From Proteles cristata cristata (lineage: Eukaryota > Chordata > Mammalia > Carnivora > Hyaenidae): a stretch of DNA of 64,000 nucleotides. Within the stretch, counting starts at the first letter, position 1. Every line of letters starts with the position of its first letter. The position numbers and the translations under genes were made by a program. Below are positions 11,201 through 23,267 of the stretch, in pieces. The notes under the pieces are model-generated. The model searched no databases. It saw only the letters and a list, made by a program, of their open reading frames with translations, and had not been told where the DNA came from. The stretch covers positions 1 through 64,000 of the forward strand of contig JAESUZ010000119.1 of NCBI GenBank assembly GCA_017311185.1, read 5' to 3'.

Positions 11201-12130
11201 CCTTAGACTGTGGATGGCAGCTGACGAAGGGTTGGAGGAGAACAGGCAGGTGAGACCATTTTAGCCACAGAGGAAGAGTGAGTGGACACACAAGGCTGAA
11301 AACAAGAGAAAGGTATTAACCAGTGGAGTCAGGTGGGGTGGGAGGGTTGAATGGGGGCCTAGATGGCCCGAGAGCCCCAGGAGAGGGGGTGGGCTTGAGT
11401 AGGAGTCACCCTCTGTCTGCAGGGTGACTTCTCATGAAATCATTTTTAATGTGAAGGAAGCAGCAGAGATCAAATTCTCCACACATGAGTTGGGGCTCTT
11501 TGCAGACTTGGCAGAGTGTGGGCATAATCCTGTGTCGGTTCAGATAGGACCCTGGGCTTTGGCCCCAGGCATCTGGAGAGGACGGTGCTGCCAGAGGCGC
11601 TGGCTGCCCGCTGTGAACTGCAGACGGGACACACTTGGGATGTGTTAGTACAGACTCAGACACAGGTTCATGTACGCATGGGAGCCGATGATAAATCATC
11701 AAGGTAAAAAGTCTCCCTTACAACAAATTATGAGACTTCACAATGAATGAACAGGACCTAATTAATAGGTTTGCCGATTGTTCTTTCCTGCTCTGGACTT
11801 CGGCCAAAAGCCAGAGGGCTGAGAGCAGGACAGGGAGAAAGGCCCCAGGCTCCTTTCCTGGTTCTCTGCTCTGAGGTTGCCCCTGGCCCTGAAGGTTCAG
11901 CAGAACTTGGGGCAGAAGCAGACCTGGGTTTGGCAACAAGGCTGATCTTTTACTCATCGGTCATGGTTTGTGCCAAGGGCAAAGGACTCAGGGCTAAGAC
12001 ATTCTGTCCCTTTGCAGACAATAGAGCCTGTAAGCTGCTTCCGAAGAGCTCATGCAAGTCATTGTCTAACTGAAAAAACAATGTGCTGACCCTTGCGTGA
12101 TATATATTGGGCAGAGAAACAAAACATTTG
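11200..12130. other. Intergenic, nothing recognised
   Basis: No repeat family or gene assigned. Short open frames only. Confidence 0.45.
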
Positions 12131-12265
12131 GTTTTGGCCCAGGCTCTGGCTGCAAGCTTGCTGTGTGACTTTAGGCAAGTACCTTCCGCTCTCAGGGCTT
12201 CAGCTGTTCCGTCTGCCAAATAAGTGGAGTGAACAGATGATCTTTAGGGCAACTGCCACCCCAAC
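12130..12265 (+). repeat. MIR fragment
   Basis: GCTGTGTGACTTTAGGCAAG followed by CTCAGGGCTTCAGCTGTTCC is the MIR core. Confidence 0.7.
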
Positions 12266-13249
12266 ATTCTATCTTTTTTTAACTAATAGACTTTCTCTTT
12301 TAGAGCAGGTTTAGGTTCACAACAAAATTGAGCAGAAAGTACAGGGTGTTCCCATATATCCCCTTTCCCCCCACATGCACAACCCCCTCCCCCTCGGGAC
12401 ATCCTCCACCAGTGGGGCATTTGTTACAATTGGGGAAACTACACGGACACATCATAATCACCCAAAGTCCATTGGGCGGTACATATTATGGGTTTGACAA
12501 GTATATGATTATGCGTGTCCACCATGACTGTATGATGCAGAGTAGTTTCACTAGCCGAAAAATCCTCTGTGCTCCACTGATTCACCCCTCCCTCCCCTTA
12601 GTTCCTAGCAATCACCGATCTCTGTACTGTCTCCATAGTTTGGCCTTTTCCAGAATATCGTATAATTGGAATCATACAGTATATAGCCTTTTCATATTGG
12701 CTTCTTTCACTTACTAATATGAATTTAAGATTCCTCCGTGTCTTCCTGTGGCTAGACAGCACATTTCTTTTTAGTGCGGAATAATACGCCCTTGCCTGGA
12801 TCTACCACAGTTTATTTCTCCACTCATCTGGTGGAAGCCATCTTGGTTGCTTTCAAGTCTTGGTGGTTATGAATAAAGCTGCTGTAAACATCGGTGCGCA
12901 GATTTTTATGCGGACATAAGTATTCAACTCATTTGGAAAAATACCATGAAGCATGATTGCTGGATTGTATGGGAAGTGTATGTTTTGTTTTGTACGAAAC
13001 TGCCAAGCTATTTTCTGAAGTGGCTGTACCATTTTGCATTCCCACCAGCAGTGAGTGAGAGTTCCTCTTGCTCCACATCATCACCAGTATTTGGTGGTGT
13101 CAGTGTTTTCAACGTCGGCCATTCCAATAGATAGGTACTGGTATCTTGTTTTAATTTGCATTTCTCTGATGACATATGATGTTGAACATTTTTTCATATG
13201 CTTACATGCCATCTGTATGTTGTCTGTTTAGGTCTTTTCCCCATTAAAA

Positions 13250-13452
13250 GATTTTTTTTCCATGTTTATTTTTGGGAGAGAGGGAGAGGGAGAGAGAGAG
13301 GGAGGGACGGAAAGAGGGGGAGACAGAGAATCCGAAGCAGGCTCTGCACTGTCAGTGCAAAGCTCAACATGGGGCTTGAACTCGGGAACCCCGAGATCAT
13401 GACCTGGGCTGAAGCTGGTCACTCAACAAACTGAGCCATGTGGGCGACTCTC
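13250..13452 (-). mobile_element. SINEC_Fc-type SINE, antisense
   Basis: From the T-rich end CCATGTTTATTTTTGGGAGA to GAGCCATGTGGGCGACTC. The head is diverged. Confidence 0.9.
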
Positions 13453-13516
13453 TTTTGCCCATTTTCAAATCGGGTTGTTCATTTTCTTATTATTGAATTT
13501 TAAGAGGGATTTGCAG

Positions 13517-13719
13517 GGGCACCTGGGTGGCTTGAGTGTCCGACTTCGGCTCAGGTCATGATCTCACAGTTTGTGGGTTTGAGTCCTGCTTTGGGCTCTT
13601 TGCTGAGAGCTCAGAGCCTGGGGCCTGCTTCAGATTCTGTATCTCCCTCTCTCTCTGCCCCTCCCCAGCTTGCTCTCTGCTCTCTCACTCTCTCTCTCTC
13701 AAAAATAAACATTAAAAAA
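13517..13719 (+). mobile_element. SINEC_Fc-type SINE in L1
   Basis: Flanked by a duplication AAGAGGGATTTGCAG (13502-13516 and 13720-13734). It starts GGGGCACCTGGGTGGCTTGA. Confidence 0.95.
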
Positions 13720-14027
13720 AAGAGGGATTTGCAGATTTGGGGTAACTATCCTTTATCAGAGGTGTCGTTTGTAAATATCTTCTCCCAATTTGTGGCTTAT
13801 CTTCTCATTATCTTGACAGTGTCTTTCATAGAAACTTTTTTTCAGAAGTCTTAAATTTTAATGAGGTTCAGCTTATCAATTATTTCTTTCATGAACTGTG
13901 CCTTTTGTGTGGTATCTAAAAAGTTATTGCCCAAGGTCATCTATATTTTCTCCCATGTTACCTTTTAGAACTCAATTGTTGGTTTTAGGTTTTACGTTTA
14001 GGCCAACGATCTATTTTGAATTAATTT

Positions 14028-14247
14028 AAAAGTTTTTTTTTTAATTTTCATTCATTTTTGAGACAGAGAGACAGAGCATGGATGGAGGAGGGGCAGAGAG
14101 AGAGGGAGACACAGAATCTGAAGCAGGCTCCAGGCTCTGAGCAAGCCGTCAGCACAGAACCCGATGCGGGGCTCAAACTCACAAACCATGAATCATGACC
14201 TGAACCAAAGTTGGATGCTTAACCGACTGAGCCACCCAGGTGCCCCA
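14028..14247 (-). mobile_element. SINEC_Fc-type SINE in L1, antisense
   Basis: Flanked by TATTTTGAATTAATTT (14012-14027 and 14248-14263). Ends GCCACCCAGGTGCCCC. Confidence 0.95.
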
Positions 14248-14613
14248 TATTTTGAATTAATTTTTGTGTAGCGTGTATGGTCTATGCCTAGATTCATTAT
14301 GTTTTGTACATGGGTGTCTAGTTGTCCCAGTACCATTTGTTGAAAAAACTACCTTGGCTCCATTGTATTGCCTTTCCTTCTTTGTCAGATATCAGTTGAA
14401 TATATTTATTTGCGTCAATTTATGGGCTCTCTGACCTGTTCCATTGATCTCTTTGTGTATTTTTTCACCAATACCATAGTGTCTTCATTACTATAGCCTT
14501 ATAGTAAGTCCTAAAGTCAGATAGTGTCAGTACTCCAACTCTTCTTCTCCTTCAATATTGAGTTAGCAATTCTGGGTCATTTGCCTCTCCATATAAAGTT
14601 TAGAATCAGTTGG

Positions 14614-14828
14614 AGCGCCTGGGTGGCTTAGTCGGTTAAGCGTCCGACTTTCGCTTAGGTCATGATCTCACGGTTCGTGGGTTCGAGCCCCGCGTCGGGC
14701 TCTGCGCTGACTGCCAGCTCAGGGCCTGGAGCCTGTTTCAGAGTCTGTGTCTCCTTCTCTATCTGACCCTTCCCTGCTCACGCTGTCTCTCTCTCTCGCC
14801 TAGAAATAAATAAAACATTAAAAAAAAA
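14614..14828 (+). mobile_element. SINEC_Fc-type SINE in L1, TTTCGCTTAGG subfamily
   Basis: Flanked by TTTAGAATCAGTTGG (14599-14613 and 14829-14843). It has CTGACTGCCAGCTC and CTAGAAATAAATAAAACATT diagnostics. Confidence 0.96.
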
Positions 14829-15644
14829 TTTAGAATCAGTTGGCCGATAGCCACAAGATAGTTTGCTGGCATTTTGTTTGTGAATATGTTGAATCTCCAG
14901 ATCTAGTTAGAAGGAACTGATATCTTGACAATATTGACTCTTCCTATCCATGTACTATTTCTTTAATTATTTAGTCCTTTTTTGATATCTGCCATCAGAG
15001 TTATGTAGTTTTCCTCATAGAGATCTTGTACATATGTTGTTAGATTTATACTTAAACATTTCAGTTTTGGGGGTGCTAATGTAAATAATAAAGTTTTTAA
15101 TTTCAAATACCACTTGTTCGTTGAAAAGTGATAGACTTTTGTATGTTAACTGTGTATCCTACAACCTTGCTATAATCAAAAGTTCCAGGGTGGTTGTTTT
15201 TTTTTTTTTTGGTCAGTTCATTCATATTTTCTATATAGACAATCATGTCCTCTGTAAGCCAAGATTGTATTGTTTTTCTCCTTCCCAATCTGTGTATCCT
15301 TTCTTTTATTGTCTTATTGCATCAGCTAGGACTTCCAGTATGATGCTGAAAGGGAGTGGTAAGAGGGGACATCTTTACCTTGTTCCTGATCTTTGTATGA
15401 AAGCTTCTAGTTTTTCACCATTAAGTATGCTCTTGGCTATACGATGTTGTTGTTGTTGTTGTTGTTTGTTTTGTTTTGTTTTTTTGGTAGATACGCTTTA
15501 TCAAGTTGGGGAAGTCCCCCTTTGCTCCTAGTTTTCTGGGAGTTTTTATCATAAATAGATGTTGGATCCTGCCAAATACTTTTTCTGTATCCATTAATAT
15601 GATCATGTGGTTTTTCTTCTTCAACTTATAGATGTGATGGCTTA

Positions 15645-15867
15645 CATTAATTTTTTAAATTGTTTTTACATGTTTATTTATTTTTGAGAGACAGAGTGTG
15701 AGCGGGGGAGGGGCAGAGAGAGAAGGAGACACAGGATCTGAAGCAGGCCGCAGACTCTAAGCAAACTGTCAGCCCAGAGCCGATGTGGGGCTCGAACCCA
15801 CAAACCGTGAGATCATGACCTGAGCCGAAGTCGGACACTCAACCAACTGTGCCACCCAGGTGCCCCC
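15645..15867 (-). mobile_element. SINEC_Fc-type SINE in L1, antisense
   Basis: From TGTTTATTTATTTTTGAGAG to GCCACCCAGGTGCCCC. A target duplication is not clear. Confidence 0.93.
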
Positions 15868-16727
15868 ATTAACTGATTGTTTTGAATGCTGAACCAGCCC
15901 TGCATATGTAGGATAAATTCCACTTTGGTTAGAGTGTGTAATTCTTTTTATACATGTTGGATTTAATTTGCTAATAGAGGATTTTTGCATCTGTGTTCAT
16001 GAGAAATGTTGGTCTGAAGTTTTCTCATTAAAGACTTTGTCTGGTTTTGGTATTATGATACTACTGGCCTCAAAGAATGAGTTAGAAAGCATTTCCTCTA
16101 CCCCTATCTTCGGGAAAAGATTGTAGAAAATTGGTATAAGTTCTTAAATGTCATATAGAATTCACCAGTGAACACATTTGGGCCTGGTGCTTTCGATTTG
16201 GAAGGTTATTAATTTAAGGCCATTGATTCAATTTCTTTAATAGATATGTACCTATTCAGATTGCCTATTTCATTTTGTGTGAAATTTGGAAGATTGTCTT
16301 TTAAGGAATTGGTCCATTGCTAGGTCATCAAATTTGGGGCACAAAATTGTTCATAATATCCCTATATTATCCTTGTAATGTCCATGGGACCTGTATTGGT
16401 GGTCCCTCTTTCATTTCTAATATTAGTGATTTATGTCTTCTTTTTTTCTTAGCCTTGCTAGAGACTTACAGATTTTAATGATCTTTTCAAAGAACCAGCT
16501 TTTGGTTTCATTGACTATCTCTGTTAATGTTCTGTTTTCAATGTCTTTAATTTTGCTCTATTTTTCTTTTTTTTTAATTTAAATTTTAGTTAACATACAG
16601 CGCAATATAGGTTTCGCCAGTAGAATTCAGTAATTCGTCACTTACATACCACACCCAGTGCTCATCACAAGTGCCCTCCTTAATACCCATCAATCATCTA
16701 GCTCTCCAACCCATTCCCTCCATCAAT

Positions 16728-16965
16728 TCTTTTTCTCTTTCTTCTTCTTCTTCTTCTTCTTCTTCTTTTTTAAAAAGAATTATTCAGTTTTGAAAGAAAG
16801 AGTGCAAGTGAAGAAGGGGCAGAGAGAGGGGGACAGGAGATCTAAAGTGGGCTCCGCGCTGACACAACAGCGAGCCCGATGCGAGGCTTGAACCCATGAG
16901 TTGTGAGATCATGACCCGAACTGAAGAAGTCAGATGCTCAACTGACTGAGCCACCCAGGTGCCCC
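16728..16965 (-). mobile_element. SINEC_Fc-type SINE in L1, antisense, (TTC)n tail
   Basis: Tail expanded to a (TTC)n tract at 16739-16768. Ends GCCACCCAGGTGCCCC. Confidence 0.92.
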
Positions 16966-17170
16966 TGTTGTCTTTCTAAAAAAAGAGTCTCTTGTGGTTT
17001 GTTTACTCTTTCCCCCTTCTGATATGTTCATCTGTTTTGTTTTTTAAATTCCAAATGAGTGAAATCATATGGTATTGACTTATTTCACTTAGCATAATAC
17101 ATTCTAGCTCCATCCATGTTGTTGCAAATGCCAAGATTTCATTCTTTTTGATGGCTGAGTAATACTCCAT

Positions 17171-17179
17171 TATATATAT

Positions 17180-17226
<47 letters not shown>
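17171..17226. repeat. (TA)n(CA)n microsatellite in L1
   Basis: TATATATATTATATATATAT followed by about 16 CA units, inside the L1. Confidence 0.92.
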
Positions 17227-17228
<2 letters not shown>

Positions 17229-19231
17229 CATCTTTATCCATTCATCTGTTAATGGACATTTGAGCTCTCTCCATAGTTGGGCTATTGCTTATAATGCTTC
17301 TATAAACACTGGGGTGCGTGTACCCCTTCAAAGCTGTATTTTTGTATCCTTTGGGTAAATATCTAATGGCACAATTGCAGGATGTTAAGGTAGTTCTATT
17401 TTTAGTTTCTTGAAGAACCGCCGTACTGATTTCTGTACTTTTCTCCAGAGGGGCTGCACCAGTTTGTATTCCCACCACGTGAGAAAGGGTTCCGTTTTCT
17501 CTATATCTTCACCAACACCTATTGTTGTGTTGTTAATTTTAGCCATTCTGACAGGTAGGAGGTAGTCTCTTATCGTTTTGATTTGTATTTCCCTGATGAT
17601 GACTGATGTTGAACATCTTTTCACATGTCTGTTAGTCATCTGGATGTCTTCTTTGGAAAACTCTATTCATGTCTTCTGCCCATTTCTTAACTGGGTTATT
17701 TGACTTTTGGGTACTGTGTTTGATAAGTTCTTTATAGATTTTGGATACTAACCCTTTATCAGATATGTCATTTGCAAATATCTTCTCCTATTCTGTAGGC
17801 TGCCTTTTAGTTTTGTTGATTGTTTCCTTTGCTGTGCAGAAGCTTTTTATCTTGATGAGGTCCCAGTAGTTCATGTTTGTTTTTGTTTCCCTTGCCCTTG
17901 GTGACGTGTCAAGTAAGCAGTTGCTGCAGCTGAGGTCAGAGGGGTTGTTGCCTGTTTTCTCCTGTAGTATTTTGATGGTTTCCTGTCTCACATTTAGATC
18001 TTTTGTCTATTTTGAGTTTGTTTTTTTATATGGTGCAAGGAAGTGGTCCAGTTTCATTCTTTGGCACTGTCATCCAGTTTTCCCAGAACCGTTTGTTGAA
18101 GAGGCTGTCTTTTTTCCATTGGATATTCTTTGCTGCTTTGTCGAAGATGAATTGACCATATAGCTGTGGGTCCATTTCTGGGTTTTCTGTTCTGTTCCAT
18201 TGATCTGTGTGTCTGTTTTTGTGCCTGTACCACACTGTCTTCATGACTACAGCTTTGTAATACAGCTTGAAATCTAGAATCGTGATGCCTCTAGTTTTGT
18301 TTTTCTTTTTCAGGATTGCTTTGGCTTATTGGGGTCTTTTGTGATTCCGTACAAGTTTTGGGATATTTGTCCTTGCTCTGTGAAAAATAAAAATGTGGTG
18401 TTATTTTGATAAGGATTGCATTAAATTGCTTTGTGTAGTATAGACATTTTAACAATGCTTGGTCTTCCAATCCATGAGCATGGAATACTTTTCCATTTCT
18501 TTCTGTCCTCTTCAATTTCTTTCATAAGTGTTCTATAGTTTTCAGAGTACAGATCTTTGACCTCTTTAGTTAGGTTTACTCCTAGGTATCTTATTGTTTT
18601 TGCTGCAGTTGCAAATGGGACCAATTCCTTGATTTCTTCTGCTGCTGCTTCGTTATTGCTGTATAGAAATGCAACCGATTTCTGCACGTTGATTTTCTAT
18701 CCTGCGGCTTTGCTGAATTCGTGTATTAGTTTTAGCACTTTTTTGGGGGAGTCTTTTGGGTTTTCCACATAGAGAATCATATTGCCTGTAAATAGTGAAA
18801 GTTCAACTTCTTCCTTGCCAGTTTGGATGCCTTTTATTTCTTTTTGTTGTCCGATTGCTGAGGCTAAGACTTTCAGTACTATGTTAAATAGTAATAGTAA
18901 GAGTGGACATCCTTGACTTGTTCCTGATGATAGGGGAAAGGCTCTCAGTTTTTCCTCCTTGAGGATGATATTAGCTCTGGGTCTATCATATATAGCCTTT
19001 ATGATATTGAGGTATATTCCATATATCCCTACTTTGTTGAGGGTTTTTATCAAGAATGGATGCTGTATTTTGTCAATTGCTTTTTCTGCATCTATTGATA
19101 GGAGCAGATGGCTCTTATGCTTTCTTTTATTAATGTGTCTATAATGTTGATTGATTTGCAAATATTACTATCTCCTTGTCTGTCTCTCCAATTTTGGAGA
19201 AAGAAGTTTGCCCTATGACCTCACTTCTCTC

Positions 19232-19437
19232 TCTCTCCTCTCTTTTAAATATTTATTTATTTTGGGGAGAGTGCAAGTGGGGGAGGCGCAGAAAGAGGGG
19301 GATAGAGGATCCAAAGCAGGCTCTGCATTGACAGGCTGACAGCAGTGAGCCTGATGTGGGGCTTGAACCCATGAACTGCAAGATCATGACCTAAACCAAA
19401 GTCAGACAGTCAACCAACTAAGCCACCCAGGTGCTCC
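19232..19437 (-). mobile_element. SINEC_Fc-type SINE, antisense
   Basis: Flanked by TGACCTCACTTCTCT (19217-19231 and 19438-19452). It sits at the truncated 5' edge of the L1. Confidence 0.95.
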
Positions 19438-19689
19438 TGACCTCACTTCTCTTATGGATCCAAGCCTTTTACTTGTTATTTGATGGAGTGGTGACTTCTC
19501 AGCTCTTTACATGCTGGAATGGAAACCAGAAGTCTCTATGACTTTTCTCTGTGTGTTTATTTATGGTTTCCCCCCCCCCTCTGGACAGGAACCTTGTCTG
19601 TCTTATTCATCCTGTATCTTCAGTGCCTAGCACTGTGCCTGGCACATGGTAGGTGCTCAATGCTGAATGTATAATGAAGAAATGAGGGA

Positions 19690-19775
19690 CAAGGAGTCAA
19701 AAGACCTGAGCTGTGTGACGTTGGGCAAGTTCCTTCCTCTCTCCGAGTCGCAGCTTCGTCTCTATCTGATGTTCT
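19690..19775 (+). repeat. MIR fragment
   Basis: GAGCTGTGTGACGTTGGGCA and AGTTCCTTCCTCTCTCCGAG match the MIR core. Confidence 0.65.
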
Positions 19776-19862
19776 CGTTTGTTCCTTTACTGCTTCCCTC
19801 CCTCCTCCAGAATGTAGACTCCATGAGATCAGGAACTTTGTCAGGGAGCCCAGCACGTAACA

Positions 19863-20083
19863 CGTTCTTCTTCTTCTTTTTTTTTTTAAGTTTATTTATT
19901 TATTTTGAGAGAGAGCATGCGAGCAGGGGAGGGGCAGAGAGGGAGAGAGAGAGAATCCCGAACAAGCTCCACACTGTCAGCTCAGAACCTGATATGGGGC
20001 CTTGAACTCACCAACTGTGAGACCATGACCTGAGCCGAAACCACGAGTCGGTCACTTAACTGACTGAGCCATCCAGGAGTCCC
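19863..20083 (-). mobile_element. SINEC_Fc-type SINE, antisense
   Basis: TTTATTTATTTATTTTGAGA to GCCATCCAGGAGTCCCC. The next 30 bases separate it from a plus-strand SINE. Confidence 0.93.
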
Positions 20084-20115
20084 CATTCAACAAATATTAA
20101 TAAAGAACCTATTGC

Positions 20116-20338
20116 GGGACTCCTGGGTGGCTCAGTCGGCTAAGTGACCGACTCTTGGTTTTGGCTCAGGTCATGGTCTCACAGTTGGTGAATTCGAGCC
20201 CCACGTTGGGCTCTGCTGACAGCTCAGAACCTTGAGCCCACTTTGGAGTCTATGTCTCCCTCTCTCTCTCTGCCCCTTCCCCAGTCACACTCTCTCTTTC
20301 TCTCTCAAGGATAAAATAAATAAATAAAATAAAATAAA
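20116..20338 (+). mobile_element. SINEC_Fc-type SINE, older variant
   Basis: Starts GGACTCCTGGGTGGCTCAGT and has the extra ACTCTTGGTTTTGGCTCAGG insertion. Tail (AAATA)n. With the previous element it makes an inverted pair. Confidence 0.92.
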
Positions 20339-22060
20339 AATTTGTTGAATGAACAGATGGATGCCTAAATGACTGAATTTACAAAAGGCGTTTGCGTTGG
20401 TACTTTGATGGCAGGGATTTCTGGGAACTTTCCCCTTCTGACACCCGAATGGGGTGCCTGTCTGGGCTAGTTTTATGTGCTCCTATGAGAGTTTAATGCC
20501 TCTCTAGGAGAGAGACGCAAATAGGACACATGAGTTAAGATGATCCGGAGCGTATGGAAAAACAGCTAGCCAAAGTTGGGAACACAGCGGCTTCCCTTCG
20601 TGTCACCCAGGAGAACACAGGCTGTGCTGACCACAGTTTGAAGCTTGAGGCTGAGCCCTTCAAAGCCACGTAGACTTAAGTAATGTGACCCAGTTCTTTG
20701 GTTTTGCAAAGAAGGAGGCGTGCAACTGGGAAAAGAGAATGCAGTTATGTACCAGTTTCTTCCTAAGGGCAAAAACCAGAATGTTCAGCATTTATGGGAG
20801 GGGCAGGAGTTATGTTCTGCCTGAGGAATTCTTGCTCACTGGATGGGCAGGGTCAGGTGACAAACTTCCATCGCTCGGCCTGGCACCAGAATGGGTCCTG
20901 CCCAGGGTCGGGGAAAAAAGGTTTTCTTTAAGTCTTAGCGTCCTCAGCAGCTAGCAACAGTGCGCTGCTGTCCCATTTCACAGACTCGGTGGGGTAGGCT
21001 GAAGAATCTTCAAAGGAAACTCTTGTTGAAGAATTGAGTTGGAAGCCCCTCGGACCAAAGTCCTAAAGGGCCCCTTGCCTTTTGCCAAGAGAAACCCATT
21101 CCCTCACCCTCTGCGAGGCCAAAGTTGCCGAGATGTTACGGATGCCTTTGGAGTGAGAATAGGGGACTCACAGGGAGCAGTCTGTCCTTCGGGGACACTA
21201 AGTTGTCTATGTCATTCTTCATAAGGTTAGCAACTACTCTTCAGCAAGTTTCAAGGCTGTTGAAACAGATCCGGTATTCCTAGGTTTGGGGAACTGGGTA
21301 TTATTGGGTAATTTTTACCCGAAGGTCTTTTAGCTCCGAGAAAAACTCTATTCCCATAGAAAATAATCTCCTTGGGTTAACATCTTCTCAACGCAGCCTG
21401 TCTGTCTTGAGTGTGAGGCAGAAGGGTGGAAGACGGTGGTGATTGGTGGAATGAGGCCAGACTGGATAACTTGCCAGCCCTCTTGCAGCCCCAAGATTTG
21501 ACAGTTCTGTGCTGCTGTTACTTTTACCGCCACCAAAATCTACGAGGGTCTCCTCTCAAATTTTGCCTTTGGGTACTGGAGCCCCAGGCTTTGACCTGAG
21601 GCTGCTTATTTTAGGGTTCACTGTCCCTTTCACCTCCATAAAGACATTTAAGAGGACAGGCCAGGCTCCCAGTTTCTGGACTCTGTATGGTGAGAGGCCT
21701 CTTGGGGTCACCTCCTGAGGTCCCTTCTGATGAGCAATTCTGGGAAAACGGTTGTGCAGCAGCAGAGAGCCTGCGCCTGCCCCCAATCAGGGGTCTATTC
21801 TGCTTGCTGTTTTCCCAGGGCATATGGCCACACCTGGTAGCCAGCTCTGGCCCACTGCCGTAAGCACATTCCCCTCTGTGGAAGTCAGTAGTCACAGACC
21901 CTTTATTTTATGATGCATTTTTCTATGCTCTCTTCCTCTTTTCTTTTCCCTCCTTCTCAATCTCTCAATACATCCAAACTCCCAGAGAAGGGACTGCTGG
22001 ACATCCATTCTTCTCTTCCTTAAAAAACAGGAACTTGGGCTTGTTTGGGGATGGTAGTGT
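20339..22060. other. Intergenic, largely unassigned
   Basis: About 1.7 kb without a repeat I can name. No gene recognised among the short open frames. Confidence 0.45.
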
Positions 22061-22460
22061 ACCCAGGTAAAGAAAGCCTCCTTTAGGAGGAGTGCCCAGA
22101 CTAAATTTTGGCCAAAGAGATGAAAACAGAAGTGGTGTGTAGTATTTCTCAGAAGCTTCCTCAAAAAGAAGGTGTGATTTTTCATCCCCTTGCTTCTTTC
22201 TGCTGTCTGGGCTGTGGATACAATGGCTGGAGATTGAGCAGCCATCATGGGCAATGAGGCAACATGCCGAATATGGTGGAACAGCAGTTTGGAAGAAGTT
22301 TAGGTCTCTGGTGACTTTATTGAGTCACCCTGTCAACCCTGGACTGCCTGCCTTCATATTTCTCTTATGGGGGACACAAACTTTTATCTTTTTAAAGCAA
22401 CTGTTACCATTTTTTCCCCCTGCTGTTGCAACTACAGTTAATCTGAACTAACACCATACC
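22060..22460 (+). repeat. Old interspersed repeat, family not assigned
   Basis: ATGGCTGGAGATTGAGCAGC, CCCTGGACTGCCTGCCTTCA and AAGCAACTGTTACCAT are in the order of a common ancient mammalian repeat 3' part whose name I cannot fix. Confidence 0.5.
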
Positions 22461-22599
22461 CATTCCCTAAAATGAGACTATAGCTTGACAAGTAGCTCCA
22501 GATGATGGGGTGGAGTTTTATGGGTTAAAATATGGACATGGAGAAAAGTGAGCATGACAGTGGGAATTTCCCTAGTCCAGAGGCAGAGAAACACCACCG

Positions 22600-22740
22600 G
22601 GCTAAATGCGGTTTCCCTTCCCAATGAGCTCTGTGAGAACCCAGAGCACATCTCTCAGATTGGCCACAGTGCTTAGCCCAGTGCCTGACACATAGGACAG
22701 ATTCAATTAACACATTATTAAAAGAATAACCAATTCATTG
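22600..22740 (+). repeat. Old repeat 3' end, unassigned
   Basis: CAGTGCTTAGCCCAGTGCCT followed by GACACATAGGACAG and TTCAATTAACAC matches the common element end reading TGCCTGGCACATAGTAGG. Confidence 0.5.
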
Positions 22741-22859
22741 CTTTCGCAATTGATACACTCAACAGGACATTTACTTGTATGATTTCAAAGACTTTGGGAA
22801 TGCTCCCCCTGCCCATCCCCCTTGAAAAATTTCTTCCCCAACCCACCATCCCCTGCTAC

Positions 22860-23025
22860 AACATCTGAAACTCGTATATATTGATTTATTAATCAGTACG
22901 TGTCCGGTACTGCGTTTGACTCTGAGGTTGTAGCGGTGAGCAAAACAGGTATGAGTCCTGCCCTCGGGGAGCTTCCAGAGCTGTGGGAGTAGCAGCAGTA
23001 AATAAAAACATGTGAACTAGTCATT
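22860..23025 (+). repeat. Old LINE-like repeat, copy E (part 1)
   Basis: Opens with ATATTGATTTATTAATCAGT and CTGCCCTCGGGGAGCTTCCA. Continues after the SINE at 23268. Confidence 0.6.
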
Positions 23026-23044
23026 ACAATCTGGGATAAATGCA

Positions 23045-23248
23045 GGGCATCTGGGTGGCTCAGTTGGTTAAGCCACCGACTCTTGAGCCACTCGGCTCAG
23101 GTCGTGATCTCTCAGTTCACGGGTTCGAGTCCAGCGTCGGGTTCTCCGCTGACAGTGTGGAGCCTGCTTGGGAGTCTCTCTCTACCCTGCTCTCTCTCTC
23201 TGCCCCCTCCCCTGCTTGTGCTATCTCAAAATAAATAAACTTAAAAAA
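23045..23248 (+). mobile_element. SINEC_Fc-type SINE, variant with duplicated ACTC block
   Basis: Flanked by a 19-bp duplication ACAATCTGGGATAAATGCA (23026-23044 and 23249-23267). It carries ACTCTTGAGCCACTCGGCTC. Confidence 0.96.
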
Positions 23249-23267
23249 ACAATCTGGGATAAATGCA

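Larger units (their letters stand above)
12270..16571 (-). mobile_element. Old L1 (L1MA-like), antisense, with five SINE insertions
   Basis: In reverse, a 3' UTR at about 12270-12780 (AGCAGGTTTAGGTTCACAAC block) is followed by ORF2 remnants. On the minus strand, fragments around 15103-15288 and 15421-15624 resemble the LINE reverse transcriptase region (MDTEKVFGRIQH-like and DMIVYIENM-like) but are broken by many stops and frameshifts. SINEs interrupt it at 13250, 13517, 14028, 14614 and 15645. It cannot encode a working protein. Confidence 0.8.
16572..19231 (-). mobile_element. Carnivoran L1, antisense, 5'-truncated, pseudogenic ORF2
   Basis: The 3' end text GTTAACATACAGCGCAATAT and AGTGCTCATCACAAGTG appears at 16590-16680, followed in reverse by the ORF2 C-terminus at 17788-17991 (DLIKIKSFCTAKETINKTKR-like). 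A reverse transcriptase remnant of 154 residues lies at 18697-19161, where the catalytic FADD-type motif reads FTGN, a loss of both aspartates. Frames are broken by stops. It abuts the older L1 at 16571, so this copy appears inserted into or next to it. Confidence 0.85.

Noticed and set aside
17003..17224. Frame containing MEYYSAIKKNEILAF as a gene
   Set aside because: This is a standard L1 ORF2 C-terminal remnant in reverse.
18697..19161. Reverse transcriptase-like protein as a possible active element
   Set aside because: It is a fragment of a 5'-truncated L1, and the catalytic motif has lost its aspartates.
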